Below are positions 55,642 through 64,000 of a DNA stretch of 64,000 nucleotides, one piece after another (position 1 is the stretch's first letter; each line of letters starts with the position of its first letter). The stretch comes from CAWAHD01 sp963781785. GTDB taxonomy: Bacteria; Planctomycetota; Planctomycetia; Isosphaerales; Isosphaeraceae. The notes beneath the pieces are model-generated. The model was not told the origin of the DNA and made no database searches. It saw only the letters and a list, made by a program, of their open reading frames with translations. The stretch is from the NCBI GenBank assembly GCA_963781785.1, contig CAWAHD010000005.1, positions 2,170,001 through 2,234,000 on the forward strand, given 5' to 3'. A program made the position numbers and the translations under genes.

Positions 55642-57537
55642 ATGAGCAGTGCGACGTCTGGTGCGCCGATGACCGCTCCCGCCCCGGTGACGGGGGCGAA
55701 GCCCGCGGATCATGCCTGGGCGGCCGAGCAAAGAAGCTCCGTGTTGCCGCTGATCGTGGGCGTCACCGGGCATCGGGACCTGCGGAGCGAGGACGTTCCC
55801 AAAATCGAAGCGATGGTGCGGAAGATCCTGGACGAGGTCCAAGAGCAGGCGCCGCACACGCCGCTCTTGGTCGTGTCCTCACTCGCGGAGGGCGCGGATC
55901 GCCTGGTCGCGAGAATCGCACTCGAGCGGGGTCATCGGCTGGTCGTGCCCTTGCCGCTTCCGCCGGTCGCGTTCGAAGAGGACTTCGACGGCGACGGCTC
56001 CAACGCCGAGTTTCGCGAACTCCTGAACCGGGCCGATCCCTGGTTCGTTGTTTCCGAGCACCTAGTGAGCGTTCCGCCCGATGATCGTTCGCGAGGCTAC
56101 GCCCTGGTCGGGGCGTACCTGGCGCAGAGCTGCCAGATCTTGATCGCGCTCTGGGACGGCGTCGTCACGGGCAAGTCCGGCGGAACGTCGGCGGTCGTTG
56201 GCTTCGTTCGGGACGGCGTGCCGGCTGGCCTTGACGGTCTCCTCAATGGGAGCGTCACCTCCGCCGCCGTGGGAAGTCTCGACGAGCCAGAGGGCTCCGG
56301 CTTGATCTACCACATCTTGACGCCGCGCGTGAGCAATCCCGATCCGCCGGGCGGCGCTCCGCTCCGTTTGAAAAAGCTCTATCCGCGCAGCGTGCTGGGC
56401 GACGAGGAGATCGCCAAACGGTTCGAGCGGATCCTCGTGAGCCTCGACGAGCTCAACAGGGATCTCCAAGCCCTGGGTGCGCGTCTCCCTGCCGATCCGG
56501 CTCGCCGCCTGCGCCGATTGCTCGCGGTTGAAGCGGAAGCCGCTCTGCCGCCGGAACTGGTCCCGATTCGCGACCGGTATGTCGTGGTCGATGCCCTCTC
56601 ACTCTACTACCAGGACCGGACAAAGAACGCACGGTCGGCGCTGTTCCTCTTGGTCTTCCTCGCTGTGTTCATCTTTGGCCTGTACGCCCACGTCACGCCA
56701 CTCCAGGATCGTTTCCTGGTTTTCCTCTACCTGGGGGTGTTCGCGCTGGCGTATTTCTTCTGGTTCCTGTTCGCCGGGAGAGGCGGGGACGAACCGAGTT
56801 CTCCGCTCACGCGGTGGCTGCTCTCGCGCGTCTTGCCGCCCAACCTCCAGGGGAACTACCATTATCAATACCTCGACTACCGCGCCATCGCCGAAGGCTT
56901 ACGCGTCCAGTTCTACTGGAAGCTGGCCGGGCTCGGGGACCGCGTCGAGGACCACTACTTCCGACAGCATCGCACCGAGCTCGATTGGATTCGTGTGGTC
57001 CTTCGCATCGCGCGACTCTTGCGCGACGACTTCCGGGTCCACGTTCCGCCGCCGCCTCCTGCGGGCGGCATTCCGGTGCTCAGGCAGGTCGTCGTTCACT
57101 GGATCGAGGGGCAACAGAAGTACTTCACGAACGCCGCACTGAGAGACGAGAGACGGTTGACCGGCACGGAACACACCATCCATTTTCTGCTCTGCCTGGG
57201 AATCGTTCTCGCCCTCGCTCTGGTCAGTTTCGGTCACGAACTCGGGGAGTGGGCCCACGGATTCCTGGTACTCGCCGCGGTGCTTGCTCCCGCCGCTGCC
57301 GGTGTGGTCCATTACCAGGCCGAGCGGCGTGCGTTCTCCGAGCAAAAGAAACGCTACGAACGGATGAGCGTCCTGTACCGGATCGCCAGCGAGCGGATCA
57401 GCGCGTTCTTGACGGCAGGCGCGGCAGATGACGCGCGGCGACTGTTGCGCGAGCTCGGCCTGGAGGCCCTGTTCGAGAACGCCGACTGGGTGCTCCTGCA
57501 CCGCGACCGCCCACTGGCAGTCCCGCCTCTGGCATGA
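55642..57537 (+). CDS. SLOG-domain protein with C-terminal membrane region (SLATT-like)
   Basis: 631 residues from the ATG at 55642, eight bases after GAGGAG; the GTG at 55627 is rejected. Residues about 30-210 form a SLOG-type nucleotide-binding Rossmann-like domain: PLIVGVTGHRDLRSEDVPKI, VVSSLAEGADRLVARIALER, ILIALWDGVVTGKSGGTSAV. The C-terminal half has four helices in two pairs (ALFLLVFLAVFIFGLYAHV, FLVFLYLGVFALAYFFWFLF, IHFLLCLGIVLALALVSFG, GFLVLAAVLAPAAAGVVHY), as in SLOG-associated membrane effectors proposed to disrupt membranes. Last gene of the operon. Confidence 0.88.
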   Translation: MSSATSGAPMTAPAPVTGAKPADHAWAAEQRSSVLPLIVGVTGHRDLRSEDVPKIEAMVRKILDEVQEQAPHTPLLVVSSLAEGADRLVARIALERGHRLVVPLPLPPVAFEEDFDGDGSNAEFRELLNRADPWFVVSEHLVSVPPDDRSRGYALVGAYLAQSCQILIALWDGVVTGKSGGTSAVVGFVRDGVPAGLDGLLNGSVTSAAVGSLDEPEGSGLIYHILTPRVSNPDPPGGAPLRLKKLYPRSVLGDEEIAKRFERILVSLDELNRDLQALGARLPADPARRLRRLLAVEAEAALPPELVPIRDRYVVVDALSLYYQDRTKNARSALFLLVFLAVFIFGLYAHVTPLQDRFLVFLYLGVFALAYFFWFLFAGRGGDEPSSPLTRWLLSRVLPPNLQGNYHYQYLDYRAIAEGLRVQFYWKLAGLGDRVEDHYFRQHRTELDWIRVVLRIARLLRDDFRVHVPPPPPAGGIPVLRQVVVHWIEGQQKYFTNAALRDERRLTGTEHTIHFLLCLGIVLALALVSFGHELGEWAHGFLVLAAVLAPAAAGVVHYQAERRAFSEQKKRYERMSVLYRIASERISAFLTAGAADDARRLLRELGLEALFENADWVLLHRDRPLAVPPLA

Positions 57538-57658
57538 TTGCCCCGGTCGATCCCGGTTCCTCGAGCAACGACCCTGACTGGGAAAAAAACCGGGAACCAG
57601 AATATCCGCGTGGTGCGGTGAGAGAGGGGGATCGTCCGCCAGCAGGCGTGGGGGACCT

Positions 57659-57877
57659 CGGAACTCGATTAAGACTAAGACTAAGATTAGGACTAAGATT
57701 AAGATTAGGATTAAGATTAAGAAGATGATTGCGAACAGGATCACCTTCAAGATGATGATGTCATGAGCGCAGCCACGAAATGCTGATTCACCAGAGCATA
57801 GGCGGCGGAATCCGTTCTGATCTTGCTCTTGATCCTGGTCTTAGTCTTAATCTTAATCCTAATCTTAGTCTGAGTCG
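57659..57877. repeat. inverted (GATTAA)-type hexamer arrays
   Basis: Left arm 57661-57722 is built of GATTAAGACTAAGA-like hexamers; right arm 57815-57877 is its approximate reverse complement (CTTAGTCTTAATCTTAATCC). About 95 bases lie between. The arms could pair in a long imperfect hairpin upstream of glmS. The arms give spurious Arg/Leu-rich ORFs, which are dismissed. Confidence 0.7.
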
Positions 57878-57930
57878 TTTTCGTGTCTTTGCTCCTCTAT
57901 GCGAGCCCCTCGTCAGGAAGGATCGTCTTG

Positions 57931-59769
57931 ATGTGTGGGATAGTGGGATACACCGGACCTCACCAGGCAGCGTCGATCCTAGTGGCGGGCCTGAGGCGGC
58001 TGGAATATCGCGGTTACGACAGCGCGGGCGTCGCCACCCTCGACGAAAATCTGCTTTTGGTGCGGAAGCGGGCGGGACGGGTGCGGGTGCTTGAGGAATC
58101 GCTGGAGCGCGAGAAAGCTCCGGGGAATTGCGGGATCAGCCACACGCGGTGGGCGACGCATGGGCCGGCGACCGATCGCAATGCCCATCCCCACATCGGC
58201 GGCCGGGGAGGCGCGGCCACCGTGGCGGTTGTCCATAACGGCGTGATCGAGAATCATGCACCCCTGCGCCGCGAGCTGGAGGCTCAGGGGTTCGTCTTCA
58301 CCAGCCAGACCGACACGGAGGTGATCGCTCACCTGATCGCGCGAGCTGGAATCGAGCGACGATCTGTTCGGGGCGTCGGGCGCGTCTTGCCCCGGCTGGA
58401 GGGGACGTATGGCCTGGCGGTCGTCAGTCCGAAACGGCCCGGAGAAGTCGTCGGCGCCCGGTTCGGCAGCCCGATGGTCGTCGGTCTCGGAGAGGGAGAG
58501 CACCTCCTGGCCAGCGATCCGGTGGCCATCGCGCCTCATACGGCGCGGGTCGCATTCCTGCAGGACGGCGAGGTCGTGCGGCTGACGGCACGCGATTTCG
58601 AGATCCGCCACCTCGAGCATGGTCCGATCACGCCGCGCATCGATCGAATCGACTGGAAACCGGACGTCGTCGAGCTGGGGGGTCATGCCCACTACATGAT
58701 CAAGGAGATCCGCGAGCAGCCCGAGACCGTGATCGATGCGTGCCGGGGCCGACTCGTCCGGGCCGAGGGGACGGCGCATTTCGGCGGGCTCGAGCTGTCG
58801 GCGGGGCAACTCCGCCGAGTCCGCCGGATCGTATTCGCCGCGTGCGGGACGAGCTGGCATGCCGCGCTATTGGGCGAATACTTCATCGAGCGGCTCGCCC
58901 ATCTGCCGGTGGAGGTAGAATTTGCCAGCGAGTTCCGTTATCGCAACGCGCCCCTGGATCAGCGCACTCTGGTATTCGTTCTCAGCCAATCCGGCGAGAC
59001 CGCCGATACCTTGGGCGCCCTGCGCGAGGCCAAGCGACGCGGGCATCCGACCTTGGCGATCGTCAACACCGTCGGCAGCACGATCGCCCGCGAAGCCGGC
59101 AGCGGAATTTACCTGCACGCCGGACCCGAGATTGGCGTCGCCAGCACAAAGGCCTTCTCGGCCCAGGTGACCGTCCTTTTGCTCCTGGCACTCCACCTGG
59201 CCAGGATCCGGCATCTGTCGTTCACCGACGGCCTGGCCGTTATAGACGCCATCGAATCGGTGCCGGGTTTGCTCGGTGAAGTCCTGAAGGACGAGCCGCT
59301 GTTCGAGCAGGCCGCCAAGGTCGTGGCCAAGGGCAAGAGCGCCCTTTACCTGGGCCGTGACATTCACTATCCGGTGGCCCTGGAAGGCGCACTCAAACTC
59401 AAGGAGATCAGCTACATCCATGCCGAAGGATATCCGACCGCCGAGATGAAGCACGGACCGATCGCGCTCGTGGACGACGCCACACCCTGCGTGTTCGTGG
59501 CACCACGAGGCGCGCTTTATGCCAAGACGCTGAGTAATCTCGAGGAAGTGCGGGCGCGGCACGGCATCATCGTGAGCGTGGGCACCCGTGGCGACCACGA
59601 GCTTGCCGGGTTGTCGCAGGTTTTCCTACCCATTCCCGAGGCGCCGGAGCTCGTGCAGCCGCTCCTGGCTGTGGTACCGCTCCAGCTTCTGGCATACCAC
59701 GCTGCGCTCTTCTTGGGTCGGGATATCGACAAGCCTCGCAACCTGGCCAAGAGCGTAACCGTGGAATGA
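57931..59769 (+). CDS. glmS: glutamine-fructose-6-phosphate aminotransferase
   Basis: 612 residues from the ATG at 57931 with AGGAAGG upstream, so Cys2 (MCGIVGYTG) becomes the N-terminal nucleophile. Glutaminase domain: RRLEYRGYDSAG, SHTRWATHG, HNGVIENH. Two SIS isomerase domains: ACGTSWHAALLGEYFIERLA, SQSGETADTLGALREAKRRG, AEGYPTAEMKHGPIALVDD, ending RNLAKSVTVE. Makes glucosamine-6-phosphate from fructose-6-phosphate and glutamine for cell-envelope synthesis. Followed by a strong terminator. Confidence 0.97.
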   Translation: MCGIVGYTGPHQAASILVAGLRRLEYRGYDSAGVATLDENLLLVRKRAGRVRVLEESLEREKAPGNCGISHTRWATHGPATDRNAHPHIGGRGGAATVAVVHNGVIENHAPLRRELEAQGFVFTSQTDTEVIAHLIARAGIERRSVRGVGRVLPRLEGTYGLAVVSPKRPGEVVGARFGSPMVVGLGEGEHLLASDPVAIAPHTARVAFLQDGEVVRLTARDFEIRHLEHGPITPRIDRIDWKPDVVELGGHAHYMIKEIREQPETVIDACRGRLVRAEGTAHFGGLELSAGQLRRVRRIVFAACGTSWHAALLGEYFIERLAHLPVEVEFASEFRYRNAPLDQRTLVFVLSQSGETADTLGALREAKRRGHPTLAIVNTVGSTIAREAGSGIYLHAGPEIGVASTKAFSAQVTVLLLLALHLARIRHLSFTDGLAVIDAIESVPGLLGEVLKDEPLFEQAAKVVAKGKSALYLGRDIHYPVALEGALKLKEISYIHAEGYPTAEMKHGPIALVDDATPCVFVAPRGALYAKTLSNLEEVRARHGIIVSVGTRGDHELAGLSQVFLPIPEAPELVQPLLAVVPLQLLAYHAALFLGRDIDKPRNLAKSVTVE

Positions 59770-59770
59770 A

Positions 59771-59804
59771 AAAAGATCCCGGACCAGTCGATCCGGGATC
59801 TTTT
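59771..59804. terminator. bidirectional intrinsic terminator after glmS
   Basis: AAAAGATCCCGGA and TCCGGGATCTTTT form a perfect 13-base stem around an eight-base loop, with A and T runs on the two sides so it works in both directions. Serves glmS and the convergent LTxxQ gene. Confidence 0.85.
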
Positions 59805-59847
59805 GAAAATGGTCACAGCCAGCTTCCACCTGAGGGAAGGCTGATTG

Positions 59848-60513
59848 TCAGTTGGCGGGACGCGGCGGGTACTTGATCTCGAAGGGCGCGCCGAGCATTT
59901 CCTTCCAGGTCTTCTGCTGTTCGTCGTTGAGCTTGGCGACGACCTTGGCGAGCGTCTCCTTGCGATGCTCGGCCAGCTTCTTCATGGCGGCTTCGCGATC
60001 GTCTCCAGCGGACGTGAAAATCTCGCGTGCCTCCGCAGCGGAATCGTCAACAATTGTCTTGATCTCGCCCTTCTGGGCTTCGGTCAGGCCGAGCTTCTTG
60101 GCGATGTCAGGGTCGCTGAACGCCATCGCGCCCATGACCTGGTGCGAGATTTGATGGAGCCGCGTGAGCTGTTCGGGCTTGAGGAACTCGCCGAGGGCCT
60201 TCAGCGTCGACTCGTTCATCTCTTTGTTGAACTCTTGCCGTTTCGTGCGCTGCTCGTCCTGCTCGAGGCCCTGCAGCTTCTCGCGGAGCTCCGTCATCTT
60301 CTCACGATTCTTGGTGGCGAGCTCTTTCGCTTTCTCGGTCTGCGTGTCGTCGAGCTTGAGCTCCTTTTGCACGCTCTCGTTACCGATCAGCATCGAGACT
60401 CCGCCGCCGCCGAAACCGCGGCCGAAGCCGCGGCCCTGGCCCTGCGCCATTGCCGGAGCGGCGAGAATCGCCGCCAACCCCAGACCGACCATCCCGCGAA
60501 ACATCATTCTCAT
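59848..60513 (-). CDS. secreted LTxxQ-type (Spy/CpxP-like) helical protein
   Basis: 221 residues with signal peptide (FRGMVGLGLAAILAAPAMA). A Gly/Arg-rich stretch (GQGRGFGRGFGGGG) precedes two Lys/Glu-rich helical halves with the repeated LTxxQ-like motif (LKLDDTQTEKAKELATKNRE; LGLTEAQKGEIKTI). Likely a periplasmic chaperone-like or metal-binding helical protein; common in planctomycetes. Convergent with glmS. Confidence 0.78.
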   Translation of the reverse strand: MRMMFRGMVGLGLAAILAAPAMAQGQGRGFGRGFGGGGVSMLIGNESVQKELKLDDTQTEKAKELATKNREKMTELREKLQGLEQDEQRTKRQEFNKEMNESTLKALGEFLKPEQLTRLHQISHQVMGAMAFSDPDIAKKLGLTEAQKGEIKTIVDDSAAEAREIFTSAGDDREAAMKKLAEHRKETLAKVVAKLNDEQQKTWKEMLGAPFEIKYPPRPAN

Positions 60514-60783
60514 CGTTGCGAACTCCCGGGTGTTGAACTGAAACCGTCAGGAACCGAAAAACCCCCGGCACGACCGCACCCATGGTTGTGCGCCGTTCCA
60601 GGATGACGTGACCCGAACCAAAGAGACCTGACTGACTTAATGAGCGTCAAAGATTGGATGCTCGCCCGGACTTTTCCCAAGAAAACCAAGTCATTCCGTG
60701 GATTTCGCGATCATTCACCAGAATGGATGCGTCCATCCTTGGTCGCACGATTGACGCGACACCGGAAAATGGCGAGCGAGGAA

Positions 60784-61370
60784 TCAGTCGGGCTTCGTGA
60801 CTTCGTCTTCGATGACTTTGAAAAAGTCGTCATCGGTTGGTTGTTTGCGGGGTTTTGGCGCCGCTTTGAAGTGGTCGGGAACAGCGTCGTCAAACTCCGC
60901 CTCGTCAGCCGAGAGCCGCTCGATGACGGTCGGTGCGCGGCGCGCACGCTTGGTCTTCGCATCGTCGGTGTCGAGCCCGGCGAGATCCATCAGGGAGTGT
61001 TTCTGGCGCTCTTGTACGACCTCCTCGTCGAGATCTTTGTGCGCGCTCAAAAACGCTTCAGGGCCCGCGGGATCGTACTCGATCGTGTACATGTGGCCGG
61101 CGATTCCCAGTTCTTCGTCGGGCATGACGCTCTGCTCGCTGGCCAGGAGCGAGCCGTTGACCGTGGTGCCGTTGGTGCTCCCCAGGTCGCGAAGCATCCA
61201 GATGCCGTTCAAGAACCGGAGCGAGCAATGTTTGCCGGAAATGTTTTCGTAGTCGAGACGGATATCACAGCCGGGCGCCGGCCGATGACCATTTCCGGTT
61301 TCGTGAGGGGGATCGGGTCGCCGCCGCCGACGGGGTGCAAGACGCCAAGTATCTCGGAAAGGGGATGCAT
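60784..61370 (-). CDS. FHA-domain protein (frameshifted)
   Basis: About 195 residues from the Met at 61370 (MHPLSEILGVLHPVGGGDPI). An FHA domain follows: MVIGRRPAC, then after a one-base shift near 61,268 DIRLDYENISGKHCSLRF and IWMLRDLGSTNGTTVNG, the phosphothreonine-binding GR, S..H and NG residues. The C-terminus is charged and disordered (RQKHSLMDLAG, PRKQPTDDDFFKVIE). Probably a phospho-dependent adaptor; its kinase partner is not in view. Confidence 0.82.
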
Positions 61371-61649
61371 GGCATGTCCCTCGTGTCTTTGTTGATCCGG
61401 TTCGTTCGCTCGAAGACCGCCAGCCGAGTCGACGGGAAAACCTGCGCGCATCTTACCAGACGCCGAGCCGGGTTCTCAAGGGTCGTCCCGCCGTGCGGCC
61501 AACTTCGTCGAGATTCCCGGCGCGGGGCTGGCAAAGGCGCCGGCATTGGTTTAGTTTCGGAACGGAGCGAGGGAGGCGGGACCGCGAGCCTGTTGGCGGA
61601 ACCGCCGTACCAGTCGAATGAACAGAACGCCACGCTGGGGAGCATCATC

Positions 61650-62533
61650 ATGTCAAGAGGTCGCGCACAGGGGTACTGGACCCGCCGCGAGTTGCTGGCC
61701 GCCGGCAGCGCGCTTGCCGGAGTTATCACGATGGGTGGGAGCGTGCGGGCCGACGGCGCTCGCGCCAGAGCCCCGACGGCCCGTACAGCCCGTTCAAGAT
61801 GGGCCTGCAGAGCTATTCGCTCCGCGGCCTGAAGACCGACGGCCAAAGCGATCGGCGCAAGGCCCTTGACGCCACCAAGGAGCTGGGCATCCATTTCTGG
61901 GAGGCGTTTCCGGCACACGTGCCCATGCCGGCCGGCGGAGAAGTCAGCGAGGACCTCAAACGCGAGCTCAGCAAGGCCGACGTGACACTCGCCGGTTACG
62001 GCGTCGTCCACTTCGGCAAGGACACCGCCGCCAATCGCCGGCTGTTCGAGTTCGCCAAGAGCCTGGGGCTGGAGTACTTGTCGGCCGATCCCGATCCTGC
62101 TTCATTCGACGAACTGGACAAGCTGGTCGAGACCTTCGGCATCGCGATCGGCATCCACAATCACGGGCCCGGAAATCGATACGCCAAGATCGACACGATC
62201 GCCAAGGCGATCAAGGACCATCACCCCAAAATCGGATGCTGCATCGACACCGGCCACTTCCTCCGGTCCCGGCAAGACCCGGTCGACGCGGCTGTCGAAT
62301 TCGGCAGCCGGGTGTACGGCGTCCACCTGAAAGACGTCAAGGACGCGAAGACCTTCACCGTCCTCGGTCGGGGGGATCTTCGCACGGTGGATTTCCTCAA
62401 GACGCTGGCCGCCAACAAGTACAAGTACCTCGTGGCCATCGAGTACGAGGAAAATGAGCAGAATCCCATCGAGGACATCAAGGCGTGCCTGGCCCAGGCG
62501 GCCAAGGACATCGCCGCGATCAAGAAAGTGTGA
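61650..62533 (+). CDS. Tat-exported sugar phosphate isomerase/epimerase (frameshifted)
   Basis: About 290 residues. The start at 61650 has GGGGAG upstream and a Tat-type front (YWTRRELLAAGSALAGVITM). A one-base shift near 61,780 leads into MGLQSYSLRGLKTDGQSDRR and a TIM barrel: IHFWEAFPAHVPMPAGGEVS, AIGIHNHGPGNRY (His), CCIDTGHFLRSRQDP (Asp, His), YLVAIEYEENEQNPIED. Matches AP endonuclease 2/xylose-isomerase-like sugar epimerases. Periplasmic sugar or inositol metabolism is likely. Confidence 0.85.
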
Positions 62534-62553
62534 CCGCCGGGAGCCCCTCGACT

Positions 62554-63231
62554 ATGATTCCGCGTGTCCTCGAGCCCGAAGCCATGGAGACCGCCGAGGA
62601 GGTGCGCGAGTACGACGCGATGGACCACTCGGCAGTCAACGCCCGATTCGTGGATGATTTCTTGTCGGCCCACGGGCCGTGCCGCGGCGGTGAAATCCTC
62701 GACGTCGGCACGGGCACGGCACGGATTCCGATCGCGCTGTGCCTGGCCGACAGCCAGGCTCGGATCCTGGCCTTGGACCTGTCCCTTACCATGCTCGAAC
62801 GAGCTGCCGAGAATATCATCGCGGTCGGCCTCTCGGGCCGGATCCGGTGCCACCACGGAGACGCCAAGTCGCTCGCTTCGCCATTTGGCGAGGGTTCATT
62901 CGAGGGGGTGGTGTCCAACACCATCGTGCACCATATTCCCGATCCCGAGCCTGCCCTCGAATCGATGGTCCGCCTCGTCGCCCCGGGGGGAACGCTGATG
63001 ATCCGCGACCTGGCGCGCCCGCAATCGCGCCAGGACATCGTCCGCCTCGCCGATACCTACGCGGGCTCGGAAAGCCCGGATGCTCGAGCGCTCTTCGAAG
63101 CCTCGCTGGGCGCTGCGCTCACTCTCGACGAGATCGCCCAACTGGTCCACAGTCTGGGGCTGCCGGCCAGCGACGTGAGAATGACATCCGACCGGCACTG
63201 GACCTGGATCTGGAATCGACGGGGAGCGTGA
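62554..63231 (+). CDS. class I SAM-dependent methyltransferase
   Basis: 225 residues from the ATG at 62554. Motif I GEILDVGTGTARIPIALCL, motif II ALDLSLTML, then CHHGDAKSLASPFGEGSFEG, and LVAPGGTLMIRDLARP. Methyltransf_11/25 group. Begins 20 bases after the isomerase; the pair may be an operon. Substrate unknown. Confidence 0.88.
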   Translation: MIPRVLEPEAMETAEEVREYDAMDHSAVNARFVDDFLSAHGPCRGGEILDVGTGTARIPIALCLADSQARILALDLSLTMLERAAENIIAVGLSGRIRCHHGDAKSLASPFGEGSFEGVVSNTIVHHIPDPEPALESMVRLVAPGGTLMIRDLARPQSRQDIVRLADTYAGSESPDARALFEASLGAALTLDEIAQLVHSLGLPASDVRMTSDRHWTWIWNRRGA

Positions 63232-63261
63232 GGGTGGTCGTCGATCACCGCGCCGAAGCGT

Positions 63262-63357
63262 CAAAAAGAAGACCAAGACTACGATTAAGATTAAGATTAA
63301 GATTGAGATCAGGATTAAGACGAGGATGAAGATCAGTACGACGATGAAGCTGATGAC
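63262..63357. repeat. (GATTAA)-type hexamer array
   Basis: Plus-strand GACTACGATTAAGATTAAGA-type hexamers fading into GATGAAGA units. Related to the inverted arrays at 57659-57877. Lies between two genes. Confidence 0.65.
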
Positions 63358-63374
63358 GCAGAGGACGCGTGCGG

Positions 63375-64000
63375 ATGGCAATCGCGGAAACCCGCCCGGT
63401 CGACATCGACGTTCGAGGGGCGAAGGGAATGGTCCTTCGGGGCCGATGGTGGCGCCGGCCAGCCCCGCGCGGGGCTCTCGTCGTTTCGCACGGGTTCGGT
63501 GAACACGGCGGCGGCTATCGGCGCGTGGCGGAGGCGCTGTCGCCCCGGCTGGATCTCGACGTGATCGCCGTCGACTTTCGCGGCCATGGCCGCAGCCCCG
63601 GCCGGCGCGGCGTGGTCAGACAGTACCAGGAATTGACCGAAGATCTGCGCCTGTCCTGGAATGGGTGGGCCGGCAAGTCCCCGATTTGCCTCGATTCGTG
63701 CTCGCTCATTCCAACGGCGGGCAGGTCGCCCTGCACCTCGCGCTTGAAAAGGGCAGCTCGATCACCGGGCTGGTCGTGTCGAACCCGGCATTGCGGCTGG
63801 TTCTGCCAATCAAGAAGAGCAAGCTGATGGTCGCCCGGATTCTCGCCGTGAGCGCCCCCTGGGTGACCTTGAGCGGCGAGCTGCGGACGGACTACCTCAG
63901 CCGCGACCCGGTGATCCAGGAGGAACACCGCACCGACCCGCTCCGACACAGCCGCATGAGCGCCCCTCTGTTCTTCGGGATGGTCGAGGGAGGCGAGATG
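63375..64000 (+). CDS. alpha/beta hydrolase (monoacylglycerol lipase-like), partial, frameshifted
   Basis: Runs off the window. MAIAETRPVDIDVRGAKGMV, then VVSHGFGEHGGGYRRVAEAL and IAVDFRGHGRSPGRRG are the Hydrolase_4 oxyanion and strand motifs. A one-base shift near 63,657 leads to the nucleophile elbow VLAHSNGGQVAL (Ser in the AHSxGG form) and TGLVVSNPALRLVLPIKKSK. Probably a lipase/esterase acting on acylglycerols. The C-terminal Asp and His lie past the end. Confidence 0.85.

Noticed and set aside
57534..57728. Arg/Leu-repeat ORF
   Set aside because: Product of the GATTAA hexamer array, not a gene.
1..64000. tRNA, rRNA or riboswitch
   Set aside because: I looked for cloverleaf-like and conserved rRNA stretches by eye and found none; a dedicated covariance search would settle it.

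Overview
The window looks like chromosomal DNA of a planctomycete, most like the Isosphaeraceae/Gemmataceae group. The case rests on GC-rich coding, DUF1559 prepilin-like proteins with a small lipoprotein, two Uma2 proteins, a secreted protein with the LESRSLLS-type N-terminal motif, two members of the GPKT..GK..S/A family, and GATTAA-type hexamer repeats. No rRNA, tRNA or CRISPR array was recognised.

Layout. 1-7.5 kb: a partly duplicated block (Cys-rich secreted protein plus DUF1559) surrounding a DUF4198 gene and a large membrane protein. 7.5-11 kb: more Cys-rich secreted proteins alternating with a c-type cytochrome and a Tat-exported Fe/Mn superoxide dismutase, which suggests periplasmic redox or metal handling. 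11-14.8 kb: two Uma2 genes, small membrane proteins, hairpin repeats and a transposase remnant. 15-20.5 kb: a two-gene conflict-type module, Trypco1-like protein followed by trypsin-STAND NTPase-WD40. 20.5-25.9 kb: a gene-poor repeat zone with a broken DUF4062/NB-ARC gene, a GNAT acetyltransferase and a surface-protein gene. 25.9-31.7 kb: a coupled pair of unknown genes, a methyltransferase and a VWA protein. 31.9-41.8 kb: same-strand genes for a giant coiled-coil membrane protein, an alpha-toroid protein, an ABC ATPase and permease, and a beta-propeller. 41.8-48.2 kb: a TlpA-like thioredoxin, a glycosyltransferase, two sugar epimerases and a truncated YfhO-like protein. 48.2-50 kb: an IS3-type element whose transposase carries a C-terminal CHC2 (primase-type) zinc finger. 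51.9-57.5 kb: a tight four-gene operon of kinase-like/TPR protein, NUDIX-like/cupin protein, RyR domain and SLOG domain with membrane segments. 57.9-64 kb: glmS, an LTxxQ protein, an FHA protein, a TIM-barrel isomerase, a methyltransferase and an alpha/beta hydrolase running off the end.

The best candidate for an undescribed system is the 51.9-57.5 kb operon. It joins a nucleotide-sensing pair (RyR, SLOG) and a predicted membrane effector to a kinase-like/TPR protein and a cupin. The secreted Cys-rich family and the zinc-finger transposase come next.

Caveat. About fifteen otherwise well-conserved genes contain single-base frame changes, several in compensating pairs. This pattern is easier to explain by indel errors in the assembly than by gene decay, so most 'frameshifted' genes here should be read as probably intact in the organism.
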